Assembly: GCF_000237925.1 (NCBI RefSeq)
Contig: NC_031502.1
Span: forward strand, 620,001-684,000
From: Schistosoma mansoni
Taxonomy: Eukaryota; Platyhelminthes; Trematoda; Strigeidida; Schistosomatidae
Direction: 5' to 3'
DNA: 64,000 nucleotides
The position numbers were made by a program, and so were the translations under genes. How positions within the stretch are numbered: position 1 is the first letter of the stretch; each line of letters begins with the position of its first letter. Positions 1 through 13,100 of this stretch are shown here, in pieces. A model generated the notes under the pieces. The model worked only from the letters and a program-made list of their open reading frames with translations. It was not told the DNA's origin and searched no databases.

Positions 1-827
1 TATTCAGAGAAACGTGTTCCACTTTGTCAATCATTAAAATCACTGTATCTGAACCTATGTTTCTCTTTTCTTCCCAATGACTAGCCACTTCCCACTAAAA
101 ACACTAAGTTTGCATACATTTGGGTGATCTGAACATACTTGTAATAATTTCTTAATGTTCTGATTGCTTTGAAATGATGGATGAGTTTTTAGTGAACATT
201 TAAAAGATGGTCATTTTTGAGTAGTTTCACATATAATCCATCCAAATGCTAACTCTATTTTCGCAAACACAAAAAGAGACTCGTCACCTTAACAGAACTC
301 CATAACACCTGCACTGTTGATGAATATGCTATAAAAACGATTCCAAATAATATTTATCTTGTTATCCGTTATACTGTTGAGCTCTGCTAGGCTTTACATC
401 TGAGTTTGAATTTTAACGATTAGGTTGAGAGTTATAGTCCCACTTGCCTACTCCGGGTTGAGCAGTCATGTGGTATCACCAACCGTCATGTACAAAATAT
501 GATTTAAAGTCGAGCATAAGAATCTGTACTTGGTAATTTAGTCATATCATAACACTATAACATTCACTTGTATACTCTTCTTGGTAGAATGAGACAAAAT
601 AACACTAGAAGCTACCCACGTAAAGCGAAATATAGAAACTAAACAATACCATATATTTCGCACATGTATTAATGTGACGAAGAAATTGTAAGAGTACAAC
701 TATCAAATGGTTCAAGATATATACCCAGTAGTTTATAATGTAAATACATGTTATCATTATTGTTATTATGCAAGTGATATTTATGGATGATATACATGGT
801 ATAAATGATAGTAATAATAAGACTCAC

Positions 828-1964
828 TTCATCACTGTATACAACAGTACATTCTGGTAATGTTTCACCAGAATCCATTGAACACATTGCACCAATTACA
901 CAACCATGAGTTATTTTAACATTTGATCCAATATGACACTTTGCTTCAAAAACATTATTATCACCAACTTCTAAGGCATAACAATGTGCTCCTACCTTAA
1001 TATAAAGAGGGGAGAAAATAAACCGTTAATGGATTATATGATAAGTGTTATAAATCAAGAATCAATTCCAAACTAATCGTTTGACCATTTCATGTAAATC
1101 AAAGGGGGTTTTGTGGAGATTTCAGTATTTTTCAAAGTTGAAATCATGAGTCAATTGAAGCTAGACCACCATCGAAAACCTGGAAGCACTGGACGGCCAT
1201 TTCGTCCTGTTATGGGACTCCTCAGCAGTGCGCATCCACGATCCCGCACTCACGAGATTCGAACCCAGGACCTACCAGTCTCGAGCCAGAGCCCTTAACC
1301 GATAGACCACTGAGCCGGCATCCAACGGTGTTAATGTCTAACTTCAATCAATCCACGATTTTGAGCGACCGTTCACCACTTGTCTTCAGTGAGTTGATAT
1401 CTCTACAACAGACTTGGTAGAACTCCACTGGCCACTGCTTCCCACTAGAACTCAAGGAAATATCTCTTGAAGTCAGTCACTAGTGAGCATATGATTATAG
1501 ATCAGAGGGGGTTTTGTGGAAAATTTAGTATTTTCACTGTTGAAATCATGAGTCAATTGAATTGTAAATTTGTGAGAAAAACAAATCAATGATAGTAGGC
1601 AGAACATAAATAGGAAATATACTAATATAAGTAGAGAGAGATATAGACAAACTTGTAACAAAACGACAGTAATATATATGAGAACCAGTGTGACATTGAT
1701 TAAACTAACTTCGAACACATTGTAATCACCAATTTTCATTATAGAACCAGGAATTCTATTCACAATTTCCACTTGTTCTTCAATTAAATTAAATGATCCA
1801 ATATGTATTGGGCCAGCTTCAGCGATTATACGTGCTTTTGGATGAATAATAGTATTTGCACCAATAATTATCTCACCAGATAGTTCACATTCGGAACAGA
1901 CAACAGCTCCAGGTGTTATGCGTACTTGACTACGAAAAGATGTAAAAGCTGAAGCTGGTTTCAT
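828..1964 (-). CDS. DCTN6: Dynactin subunit 6 (p27), 5' two exons
   Basis: Two minus-strand exons are visible: 1964-1710 (ATG at 1964, 85 codons, donor GTTAGT) and 995-828 (56 codons, acceptor TTAAG, donor GTGAGT), both joined in phase 0. The product is a left-handed beta-helix protein of the dynactin pointed-end complex, which helps dynein attach to cargo. Seen: the APGAVVC-like start (I-T-P-G-A-V-V-C), the [14 protein letters not shown] stretch, I-G-x-x-N-L-I-E-E-Q, then G-D-N-N-V-F-E-A-K and G-C-V-I-G-A near the end of exon 2; these follow the known family order closely. About 141 of the usual roughly 190 residues are present. The C-terminal exon with the family's conserved tail is not in bases 1-827, so it must lie beyond the window. 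The 714-bp intron is largely one hammerhead SINE. Confidence 0.9.
1098..1562 (-). repeat. Family B hammerhead SINE, just over one unit long
   Basis: Minus-strand order is a pol III-like A box (CGGCTCAGTGG), a B box (GGTTCGAATCT), a hammerhead at 1231-1186, then a tail ending near ACAAAACCCCCT. The ribozyme core residues (CTGAGGA, GAAA, GTC) are present, but stem III reads AT-GGCC-GT, turning one C:G pair into U:G. The motif GGGGGTTTTGTGGA occurs at 1104 and again at 1507, so the insertion holds one full unit of about 403 bp plus the start of a second. It sits in the DCTN6 intron. Confidence 0.85.
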
Positions 1965-2325
1965 TACACTACATAAAACAAGATAAAAAGTAGTATATCA
2001 TGAATTTACAATTTAAGAAATAAATCGGGAAAAGTTTGAAACAACTAATTCACCACAGTTTTGAGAATTTTCAAGTGTCAACGAAGAAATTAAAGACGAT
2101 TAGTTCAAGGTAGAAGTAGTGTAGAAATAATTTAATTTGGTGGAATTCATATTTGGACTGTTGTAGGTAAACACAGCAAGTTGCTATGTTAAATGATATG
2201 ATGGCGACCAAGAGATGTGTTACAAGTACACCATAATGGTATTTATAATGATTTAGTTTGAAAGACCTTGACCTTGTGACTGGGATAATATAAAAGTTCA
2301 AACATTATCAGTGTGAGGATTTGTG
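1965..2325. other. DCTN6 upstream region, nothing recognised
   Basis: AT-rich sequence upstream of the DCTN6 start. No TATA box, convincing ORF or known repeat was seen; it probably holds the DCTN6 promoter and 5' UTR. Confidence 0.4.
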
Positions 2326-2475
2326 GATTGCATTATTTTCACAGTTAAATTCACAAGTCGATCTAAAGTAGACAACAATGAAAACCTGGAAGCACTGGAC
2401 GGCCGTTCCGTCTTAGTATGGGACTCCTCAGCAGTGCGCATCCACGATCCCATACACGGACTCGAACGTCAGACA
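2326..2475 (-). repeat. Family B SINE fragment with dead hammerhead
   Basis: Matches the ribozyme half of family B. The hammerhead at 2437-2392 has GGAA in place of the invariant GAAA and an AGAC partner strand in stem II, so it should not cleave. The tRNA-like region is cut off after the B-box area. The following 2480-3000 is AT-rich with nothing recognised. Confidence 0.75.
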
Positions 2476-3000
2476 CCATGTTATAAACTTAAAGTAACTT
2501 CTATAAATTTTGTTTTACCAAGTGAAGCAACTATATTTATCAATGTACTCATGATAGACACGGTTCTAAACTTAGAAAAATGACCTACTCAGCATTCTAA
2601 ATGGAATGAATTAGAATAACCTATATTGATTTTCAATACAAATGAAAAGCATTATATTAGCATTTTAACATCAAATAGTAGGTTTACAAATTTATCCAAT
2701 CAAAACATCTCCCTATACCGAAAACTGAAGCAAAAAAAGCATTCAATTCCAACAATATATCAAAAATTCAAGAAGTAGTAGAAGTACTTCTTATCAATGG
2801 TTCGATTAAACTTAAGGTTGGTTCCGGTCAATTCCTGATCTGAATAACACCATATATCTATGTGATTGCTTGGTTTTTTTTCAAAATGGATCTCATTCAC
2901 GTCGATTTTATAGGTTAACAATTGATTCAATAACTGACTTATTTTTCATATATTGGCATATTTTATACGTAAGAATAAATGTATTTATTTTATTTCCCGA

Positions 3001-3545
3001 CCGTTGCTGCTACCAAGACGTGGTGATCGGGCTCGCCTATCGTGATGAACCAATCGAGCTATACTGGCTGGAACAATCGTTCCTCAAGCTCCTACCATGC
3101 CAGACAGGTCGGTTGAAGAGCGGTAAGACTAAAAGCAGCAAACCCAAGGTCCGAAGTCGTACTACTGACTGTACAGAGGTGTGACAGCAGTAAGGTGTTT
3201 CCTTCAGACAACCAGTATAACAGCGATGCTGCCTTCCCACAAGGAGGGGTGGGGTTAGAAAAGGTCGACCCTAAGAATGCACACCTCGCCTTATCCCATG
3301 GATATCCGTCTTCGGCGGTAAGGTCCCAACAAGTACGGAGCTAACACAAAAACTACCCACAAAAAGGTCGTGTGTGACCGACCTCAAACAGTTGTCCCTT
3401 GGGCACTGCGGTCACACTCTCAGGTCATTAAGACCACCTCTAATCCAATATCCTTTTCAGGTACCTCTAGAAGAACCCTTCCACGGTGTGAGCGACCGGG
3501 AAGTGATAACTGCGCTCATACCTCTAACAGCCCTCAAGACTGGGC
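3001..3545. other. GC-richer stretch, probably repeat-derived, unclassified
   Basis: Base composition is clearly richer in G+C than the flanks, as in other repeat-derived parts of this window. Short open frames exist on both strands but none has a recognisable domain. It abuts the (AAAT)-tailed repeat at 3546, so it may be a separate transposon fragment that served as the target. Confidence 0.35.
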
Positions 3546-3882
3546 TGATTTATTTTATTTATTCAAACACATAAATATTGGTACAAAAAAGCACCAGATA
3601 TATATGCGCCACACAAATCTCATTCGATTTGTGTGAGGACTGTGATACTGTCCAGGTGCCCAAACTGAAGCAGGTGGATTTCTGACGGGGCTACATTCCG
3701 GGCCTTTGACCACAAGGCAGTGGAGCATCGTGAGGAGATACAGTCCAATGGTAGCCGGTCACCAACGATTGATTCATACGCCATTTGTTCCCTCAGGATA
3801 CTGGAGCTCATGTGCACCATTGGTTTGGAATCAGGGTTTTTCAACTCCCCTAGGTGGACTCGACGTGTCCACCAACCCGGTA
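3546..3882 (-). repeat. Dispersed AAAT-tailed repeat, truncated copy
   Basis: One of three copies in the window (others at 9508-10031 and 46076-46603). On the minus strand it ends in an (AAAT)n-like tail, as LINE 3' ends do. This copy stops at the point where the others continue for another 170 bp or so, which is typical 5' truncation. No protein domain was recognised. Confidence 0.7.
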
Positions 3883-3889
3883 ATATATA

Positions 3890-4630
3890 AGATTTATATT
3901 AAACAATTTAACAGACAAACACAAATTTAAACAAATCACAATAACCATCAAGCAATTAAAAGAATAAGAAATTATCAATAATAACACTGTACATATTTAA
4001 TGATTTACAAATAAATTACAATCTATATCAAATATCAAGTCCAAAATTGGTTACAAATAGAATGTACATGTTCATCAAGTGAGTAGTAAAATATAAATGA
4101 AAAATGCATTTCAAATGTAGAAAAATATGAATATGAATTGAGGTAATAAACATGATATTAGCTCAGAGAGCCGAGAAGCGATTTAAAACAAAAAGATTTG
4201 GCGCGAAAGTAAAATTTAAAATCTCGAAAAAATAAAAAAGAATTTATAAAGATCTATTTGAGTATAAATGCAACTTTATATATATATATATTCAAAAAGT
4301 TTAAAATAGAATGAAGAGTACTATTATCATGTAAAAGAATAAAGATGAACCACAAAAAAGAATGGGGGGTCTTGTGAAAATAATAATAAGTGTTTCTTTT
4401 TTAAGGTTAATAAACAAAATGAATTGAATTTATTGATCATTCAATGGATAATCCAGATCCTGAAATAAATGAAAATTAAAGAATTACAGTAGAAAAAAAA
4501 AAAAGAAATAAAGTACAGAATAGTTTTCAAGACCTATAGTTTTAACATTATTAATATTACATAAGAACTTTCGTCTAAATTAGAGCGAATAGTTTCATAG
4601 TATTTGAGCGCCAAGTTGATGTAAGACATG
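3890..4630. other. AT-rich spacer, nothing recognised
   Basis: Very AT-rich sequence with homopolymer runs and a short TA microsatellite near 4276. No ORF, RNA gene or known repeat was seen. Confidence 0.5.
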
Positions 4631-5740
4631 AAATAGGAATAATATATATTTGTAAAATCTTAGCGAAGTAAATTTGAAGTAAATCCAATGTTTTGCCTGA
4701 CAATTTGATCCAAGCTTTTTTCAAGGAAATATAAATCAAACATCAAAATTATCGAATATAAATAGGTACATAGTTCTTCGGTTCATTGTACACTGAATAG
4801 GTCATCTAATCAGCGTTACAAACTAGGTATATGTATTAGTGTGTAAGAGACTTGTGATGTGATTATATTTCCTTGAAAAAGCGGCGAGACTATAATTTAT
4901 GGACGACCTTTGAACGATTCTTAAATGACCTTGAGAAATGTTAGCCAATCAGTAAACAGTAAGCATAGAATAAAAATTTATTATACAAAACCAAATAACT
5001 GAGGTGGATACACTTCTTTCATGTAGTCCAAAAACTTGTCAAGGTTAGAAAAAGGTTCAAGGGTTCCGAAATCGTAATGCATAAGGTAAAGGAACTCCTC
5101 CATATCGCTCCATAATAGTTGGTCTCTGGAGCCATGATATGGTTACAAAAACCCTCTCAGCCTCGACCACATAGCTTCATTATTGTTTGTGTGTACTCCG
5201 GTTGTATAAGTTTATCATTTTTATTATGGATATGTTTCTACAATATTCATACCACTGAACAGCCGAAGCTTCAGTAACATATGCGATTATTCCAGCCAAT
5301 GTTACTGGTGCTATTATTGAACATTTCGCGGCAATAAAAAATATATCTTAGTCTCAATCTGGATGGAGCGATAAAGGTTCCTATCCTAGCAAACGTCTTC
5401 CTTCAACATATATTACATCAAAGGACAACATCACGGTAGTCTGCACACGATCTAGAAGTCATTTAATTACCACAATCACAAATAAAGGAACTTCTTAGTA
5501 GTCTCATATATTTTACCCGATTAATTGTCACGTTTTTTCTAGAATCCTTTGTGAACCGATCTTACATAAGTCTCAGGTACTGAAATTGGCACCGTGACCT
5601 TGAAATCCCTCAAACGCTTCTGATTGGCTCGTCCATAAATTATAGTCTCGCCGAAAAAGCTTGGACCAGACTGTCAGGCGAAACCTTGGATTTACTTTAG
5701 ATTCATTTGCTGAGATTTTACAAATATATTATTCCTATTT
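4631..5740 (-). mobile_element. Merlin-like DNA transposon remnant with long inverted repeats
   Basis: Terminal arms are inverted copies of each other: 4631-4720 matches 5740-5655, and 4883-4905 (GGCGAGACTATAATTTATGG) matches 5652-5630. A second small palindrome (4727-4742 with 4866-4880) is nested in the left arm. Between the arms lies a degraded minus-strand transposase. Merlin elements are known from schistosomes; here the assignment rests on the transposase C-terminus. No target duplication was found. Confidence 0.65.
4980..5400 (-). pseudogene. Merlin transposase remnant, catalytic middle deleted
   Basis: Two pieces can be read on the minus strand. Upstream (about 5370-5235) is a helical segment with A-S-A-V-Q-W-Y-E-Y-C-R-N, resembling the helix-turn-helix start of IS1016/Merlin transposases. 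It runs almost directly into G-V-H-T-N-N-N-E-A-M-W-S-R-L-R-G-F (about 5204-5150), the hallmark region near the C-terminal catalytic residue, and continues to a natural-looking end at 4980. The part with the first two catalytic acidic residues is missing, and one internal stop lies near 5145. It is not functional. Confidence 0.65.
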
Positions 5741-5941
5741 AATATTTTATTAATATTACTTTGAACTGTTTATTACACATTGAATATGATAGTTATAGTG
5801 TGATTTAAAAATGTTCACTTACAAAAGTGAATCCGAAAAAGTGTTATCTCAAAGTAAATTGCTTTCTGTTAAACTTGATGGGGAAGATTTGAAGCTCAGG
5901 TAGATGATTTTAGTAGAGTTTTGTTCTCTGAGCTGGATGAT

Positions 5942-6199
5942 TTTGTCATGAAACTTTCATCATCCTTCTGNNNNNNNNNNNNNNNNNNNNNNNNNNNNNN
6001 NNNNNNNNNNNNNNNNNNNNNNNNNNNNNNNNNNNNNNNNNNNNNNNNNNNNNNNNNNNNNNNNNNNNNNNNNNNNNNNNNNNNNNNNNNNNNNNNNNNN
6101 NNNNNNNNNNNNNNNNNNNNNNNNNNNNNNNNNNNNNNNNNNNNNNNNNNNNNNNNNNNNNNNNNNNNNNCAGAAGGATGATGAAAGTTTCATGACAAA
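5942..6199. other. 200-base N gap flanked by a perfect inverted repeat
   Basis: Bases 5942-5970 and 6171-6199 are exact reverse complements, separated by 200 Ns (5971-6170). The gap probably replaces an unassembled palindrome. The sequence from 6200 to 6630 is AT-rich with nothing recognised. Confidence 0.85.
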
Positions 6200-6634
6200 A
6201 CACCAAAGTAAGATAGTGTTTTTGTTAATGTCTAACAGTGAAGTTTGGGATACTTTATTGAGTGATTAAAATGAGATTAACGACAGATTAGCATTTCGAT
6301 CTTATAATACTGTTGGTAAAGAATCAGGCCGACAAATGCAATGTTTTTAAATAAAATTCTGTTGCAATTTAGCTAGGCATCAATGATTATTATCACTTCC
6401 ACACATGTGGTATGGTTTATTTATAAAATAAAACTAAAAATCAGATCCTAATTGGGAAGAAACGTATAAAATAAGTTATTCCAATTGCCTATAACATAGA
6501 AAACTCATTTTTCTAACTTTAAAATTACTCGTAGACTTATGCAAATAATTTAGTCTCCTGAGCAGCTATCACTCAGCCACAATGTGTATATTATTGTATA
6601 GTCCTGTTGGACAGTATTCTTTTATTTTAAGCAA

Positions 6635-6870
6635 AGATGGATAATGGAGAGCAGTGGAATCCAGTTTGACGCGCGCTTCGTCTTATTTGGGACTCGTCAG
6701 CTGGATGCACCTGCATCTGAGTTGATGTTCACTCTGGGACTCGAACCCAGTACCTTTCGCTTCAAACACTATTGCGTTATCCACTCGGCCACTGAGTCCT
6801 GATAGCCAGTTGCAGTCCTAACACATCGATGGGAAGATTCAAACAAACAATACTAAATGAATTTATTCTT
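6635..6870 (-). repeat. Family A (Smalpha-type) hammerhead SINE
   Basis: Minus strand: tRNA-like A box (TGGCCGAGTGG) and B box (GGTTCGAGTCC), both near consensus, then a hammerhead at 6704-6661. The core has CTGACGA but GAAG instead of GAAA, and AAA lies between the GTC site and the stem I strand, so cleavage is doubtful. The copy lies between the XPC 3' end and the Merlin remnant. Confidence 0.85.
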
Positions 6871-7042
6871 TCACTTTATTTCAACAAACAAAAATTCCCT
6901 TTACAAATCATTAAAATCTCAACTCGTAATACTTATATCATACAACCGACTGTACAAATCTATACTTGTTTGGTTATATCTGCCAGTAGTTTCTGAGTGC
7001 ATTACTGAATGAAGATTTGAATATGAGAGTTTCATGTTGACT

Positions 7043-7048
7043 TTTATT
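7043..7048 (-). promoter_or_regulatory. Candidate XPC polyadenylation signal AATAAA
   Basis: The AATAAA hexamer on the minus strand lies about 82 nt after the XPC stop. Its position suits a short 3' UTR; no other evidence. Confidence 0.45.
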
Positions 7049-7129
7049 CACCAATGAAATTCAAGTACATAAATCTGATAACTAAGGATATATTTGAAAT
7101 TTTTATAAGAAATAAAGTCTGAGACATAC

Positions 7130-10100
7130 CTATTCACTAGAATCACATTTTTCTACAAATTCATCTGCTGAATCATATTTTGAGCTTGGTATCTCTGTAT
7201 CTGATGCTTCACTTGAAGATTCTTCATATTTAATTGCATTACGCTTTTTTCTAGGTGGATTACAACGTTTTGGAGTGCATGATTCAGCGATTGGCAATAA
7301 TTTAGGTAATAAGTGAGCTTTATCAGCTGTACCTAAACGTATCCATCCTTTGTCAGTTTCAACATTTTTAGCTGGAATATCTAAAGAGATTGAAGATTCA
7401 AGAGTTTTCTCTTCCTCTTCTTTAAGATACAATGGAATAGCTTTTTTGCTAGTCACTTCTTTATGTTTTACTGTTTTGTTTTTTTCGTATTTCTCAACAG
7501 TAGTCTGTTTATTATGCAACGGAGCTAAAGCGAATTGTGCTTTAACTCGATGCCATATGAAAAGTCCACGAACTAATCGTTTCCAGTTTTTTAGCACACG
7601 TTCTATTCGTTCTTCATGCTCTAATTTTGCTGCATTCATTTGTTCTGTACGCCATGCATCAATAAGAACTGGTACAGACTCTTTACAAACAACATAACCT
7701 TTTATATTTGGATGAGCCCAACCACTACCATGAAATGTCCAACCAACAACAGCTTCTGCACAATCAATTCCAAGTTTTCTAGCAATATACTGTATACCTA
7801 ATGTTAAAATATACAGATGATACATTTTTTAACAACAAAATAATTTTCAGTTAAGTTAGATAACATTTGAACAATAATCGAAGATAGAATTATATTAGAC
7901 AAGTGTTATGAGTTAAATAGGATGTTCATGTAGGAACCATATACTTCGTAGAACTTGTAACAAAAGTTTCCAACAGAAACCACACATACAGCTTTAACTG
8001 ATTATTGAACCTTCTTTGCAGCTGTTGGAACGTCAGTCTGAGTTTAAGAGACTAGATGCATAAATAATCGGTGTGAGGAATTCTGCTCCTAGTTTGCGGG
8101 GAATGGACTCTCTAAACGGATGATCCTCAATGAGTTCTTGAGACGGTTAGTCCCATGCGGTAGCAATACACCGTAAGTAATGCTGGTGATAAGTTTATAA
8201 GTATTATAAACCCCAGCACCGACGGCTTAAGAATACTACTCCAGCAGTTTCAATCCCCCACATTACTGACTGACACTGAAGGTGAGCGGGAAAAAACTAG
8301 AGATGATTGGTTTGTGGGATGACAACGTGGAATGAGAGATAGATATATAGAATGATATATATCGGTTCGTCAAAGCTTCTTCATTTATGTCTTAACGACC
8401 ATACGATTTCGGATGTGAAATCACCAAATATATAGTACAAAAGTAAATTAATCTCGAAATTCGCATATTAATTAGAGGAGATTTGCACTCATTGACTTTC
8501 AATGTATTTCAATTGTATTTTGTGCTGGTTACTTAGTTTAATAAATTTTGATAGTTAATAATCATTTAATTAATGGGTATATAACTGAATAAACTTGAAT
8601 GTTATTTCATCCTTCTGGAAGGTTTTTACCAGAAACAGCTTCTATACAAGCTTGTACTCCCCACTTAAGTTATGAGGTAGAGGAGAGAAAGATAAGAGAA
8701 GTAGTCTAGTTTACTGTGATGGAGTTGGATTTGGAAATAACCAACTAAGTATACAAACGTGCCAGAGATGCTATTAAGCATGGCTCAAAATGGAAGTCAA
8801 AAGTGATCTTTTGTGTTATATTCCTAACTAATCAAACCTTAGTTATATTTCTAATGAAATTATGTCTTATATTGAGTGATACTTCATTATTAAAAACTCA
8901 GATATATGGACGAAGAATATTCTTCACAATAAGTTCGCATCAGGTTCTACAGTTATAAATCCAAATTAATGTACCAAGTTTAAGATAAATACATGACTAT
9001 CCTCCCTTTTTTACAAGAGTAATTCGACTTATGTGTCACATTCTAGTACATCACTGTATTTAATTTTCCTGCTATGGACTACAAATCTGAATTAATTTTT
9101 GCTCAGATTTCTCATAAATAACATGTACATATAAATTGAAAACTTGGATGCTCACTGTTGAGGAGTCCCACAATAAAACGAAACGGCCGTCCAGTGCATC
9201 CAGGTTTTCCATGGTGGTCTAGCTTCACAATTGACTCACGCTTTCGACTATGAAAATATATTTTTTGTTATGGTACTTGTGTTAATTTAATGTAGGTTAT
9301 TTATTTACTCTGAAGAAGTGGCTTACACTAAGTCACAAAACGTTAGAAATACAATTTTTCTATTCATCAGGATACAAAAACAAAATATATCTATTATTAG
9401 TGTTATTTCATACATCTTGTGGTGCATTTTTTAGTGTTCTGTTGTATCGAACACTTTTTTATCATAAGCAATCACTTTTTAAAATAAAATGAATCACAAC
9501 ATTTATTTTATTTATTTATTTGAACACATAAATATTGGTACAAAGGGGAACCAGATACACATGCGTCGCACAAATCTCATTCGATTTGTGTGAGGGCTGT
9601 GATACTGCCCGGGTTCCCAAACCAAAGCAGGTGGTTTTCTTAGGGAGCCACACCCGGAGCCTTTCACCTAAACGTCTGATCCACAAGGCAGTGGAGCATC
9701 GTGAGGCGATGCATTCCCATGGTTGCCGGTGACCAACGATTGATTTATACACCATTCGTTTCCTCGGGATACTGGAGCCCGTGTGCACCATTGGTTTAGA
9801 ATCAAAGTTTTCCAACTCCCCTAGGTGGGCTCGCCGTGTCCACCAACCCGGTTAATGCGCCGGACACTCGCTTTTCGTTCTCTCACTTTCGTGAACAACA
9901 CCCCCGCCACGAGAAGGCAGTGAGTAGGACTTCGCTGGCAGAGGCTATATACGCGTGGCGATGTGAGAGCATTTGGAGAGGGAGAGTGGACTCTCCCCAC
10001 TCTCGGCCGTACCAGGGCATTTGGGGGCGAAAATCACAACATAATGCAATCTGGATACGTTTAAAAGAGCCTACACAATGTAGATTAATTATTCCGTACT

Positions 10101-13100
10101 ACTTTCGAAATTAAATCAAACATGATAAAAAAAAGAGAACCATATAGGACATACCAGAAAGACATAAGTGTGCACAGCCTATGGGGAGCATGCAAGGTTT
10201 AAACAAGTCAACATTTCCATGTGCATTACGTGGGACAATACCATTTTCAGCTTTCGGTGGTGCATACGGTTCCACTTGCCATGGACCGAATATTTCAACA
10301 GTTGGAGGTGTAGAATCAGAACCTTGTAACAACTTACGTTTCATTGATAAACGAGCTTTAACAACTTTTGCAGGTTTTTCATGAAGACGAACAGTCTGAG
10401 AATGGAAATACAAAAAGGGAAAATAAAGCAATCATATCTGACACTGGTTATCCATGAATAAATACTTATTAGTCTTTGAAATCTTTTGTATAACATCTCG
10501 ACAATGAAGTGTGCTTAAAAAAGTTTTGGAAAACGGGACCAGAACTCAAAACAGCTGAGAATTCAAATAGAAGATTCTTACGATTGAAGAGGGTTTAAAT
10601 GTAAAGTAACAGAACAGTAACTAGGTAGTTATACGAGACAGTAGCTGAGGTACATGGTTTCCAGATAGTTTCTCACTATCGTTATAACTAGAAAACTGTT
10701 ATATACTAACACAATTCTTAGGTTAGTGTTAATATCATGGTCTTTCAAAAAGTGGGTTTCAACGAGCTTAGTCCTGCTCTAGTTTAGCATAACCTGTTAA
10801 GGCAAATGATGGACTGACATATATTACTGATGACTAGACGCCCATATAGATGTAAGTATATATATTGATGACTAAAAAACGAAGTAAATGTAACCACAAC
10901 TATGGGTTTGTTAAATTGAAATTGTACCAAGGTTGATATCCTTATGTAACCCGTTGGCTTTTGGGTGAGTTCTGTGAGATAATCACTCTGATATAACCAA
11001 GCGAGTTTGGATCGTAAGGTGTTGAGATCACATCCAGCCTAATTTAGTTCAGTTTTACCAGCAAAGAAATGTCCATAGGCTTGGCTAGAAGCTTAGTACA
11101 CAAGCTGGTATATGATCAATGAGTTAGAATTCCACAGTTAACCATCAAGTATTTAAGAAGTAAGACAGTTTGGGATGAGGTGATTTCCTATCATATTTCG
11201 CAAACTTTTCCCATCAATATTCTTCTTTAGTCATAGTTATTCGGAACGTAGAATCTGGCAAGTGCATTGGCTTAAGTTGCCACATTACATCAGTACAGAG
11301 ATTCTAGGGTATTATAAGATAGTAAGTGTTAATGGTAATAGGAAAGATTAAGGATAGAATATGGATTCGCGGAATGAAAACTTTTACGAGAACATCTAGG
11401 AATGTTTTTTTGAAAACAATAGGGTTGTGAACATACCATAGCCTCTTTTAACCATGATTCTCTGGTATGACAAAGATGAAGACAATCACGAGAATAAACC
11501 GGTTCATTACGAAAATATCCCAAAGGGATTGAATCAGGTGGATAAATAACTTGAAATTTAAGTAAATGGCGTTGGAGAACGTACAATGGATGATTCTTAA
11601 AGTCTTGCATGCGTTTGGGTAGAGGTTCAGATAAAAGCTTTTCTTGAATAGAATCTTTATCTTTACTATCTCGTTGGAAAGTTGGGAGTGTATCCGACTT
11701 AGAAACTAAAGCATCATATTCAGCAGCATCTTTATCAAAAAATCTACTTTGTATATCAAGAAAACTACTCCATTTCTCAGCAGGAATGCGATGAGTACGA
11801 GCAGAAACACACCAATCCTGAACATAACGAGGAGACAAGTCAACTGGATTTCTACCAACATAAGATACTAACTCAAGACTAGTTGATCGTACAGAACAAG
11901 CACCGACAACATATAAAGATCCATGTTTGAAATTCACTTTATCCACAACACCTGTAGGCGATGATGGATCAATACACACCCAACGATTCAATTTCGGTAG
12001 AAATAATTCAGCAAATAGAGTAATGCTGGATTTTGAATTCTCATCATCACAATGGTGATCGAAATCGGTATCAAATATGCTTTCTTCATCTGAAGAAATG
12101 ATTTTTCGATTATGTTTTCCTTTATTGGGACTTTTAGTTTCTTTAGTTGTAGACGTAAGGATTTTAGTCGCTGATTCACTAGGTGATAAAGGTATTGGAT
12201 TAAGACCAAGGATTATTCGTACATCGAATCCAAGCGAACGAAGGGCTGCAACAAGTAGTATGAGACAATCACCTTCAGTTGATTTGGACTCTAACAGACG
12301 ATGAACAAGTTGGTATTCATAATCCCCGCATGAATTCTTTTCAGTACATATTTGTATTCCTTGATATGACAACAATGAAACAAGACATGCTTCTACATGT
12401 TCAATTGACCATAATGGTAATCTGGCAAACTGTTTTGTTTTTTGATTGTACACTGCGTTTGTATTAGCCAAAAGTGAAATACCTAACGCACGGCATAAGG
12501 AACTGTCACAAGTTCGATTTACCACACGACTATGAGCGAGAAAACATAACACATGAACTGAATGCATCAATGTGTAGTGTTCTTTTAGTTTACGCTTTAG
12601 TGCAAGTAACTCGAGAAGTTTTGGATCTTGTTTCGAACGTTTTTTAGCGAGACTATCAAAAGGGATGGCTACAGTTAGTGATGCAGGTTTCTTTTCTCCA
12701 TCTTCGCAAGGTACAGTATTTGAACTGGAATTTAAAAGGTTATGCATGAAATCTACTTCATTAGTTAGTTCATCATTAACTTCAACCCATTCTGTTTCAT
12801 CGTCTGAATCATTATCTACAACACTTTGAAGATTTTCAACTACATTAACGTTTTTCGATGGTTTAATTAATTTTTTAGCCACATTCTTAGGTTTGAATTG
12901 TGAAAACAAGCGCAAATTGCCTTTTTTCTTGTTTTTAGGTCTTTCGACACTTGAGCACTGGGATACAAAATCACTTGAATCGCTGTCACTAAACTCATCT
13001 TGAAAGTGGCTATCTGTCAATAACTTTTTATCGTCTCCGAACAATTCACTTTCTTTCTCCAAGCCCAATGTTTCTTTAAGACTTGACTTTTGTGTTCCTA

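Noticed and set aside
669-827. DCTN6 frame read through past 828
   Set aside because: A GTGAGT donor follows the conserved Y-S-D-E, and the read-through is low-complexity and ends in unrelated residues.
1113-1298. Repeated short ORFs (also at 13791-14000 and elsewhere) as small conserved proteins
   Set aside because: They are antisense reads through family B hammerhead SINEs and share only the repeat sequence.
5921-6206. Predicted frames across the N gaps
   Set aside because: They consist mostly of unknown residues and flank an inverted repeat.
6720-6805. tRNA genes at A/B box sites
   Set aside because: Boxes are near consensus, but no cloverleaf with acceptor stem and anticodon arm can be drawn; these are SINE promoters.
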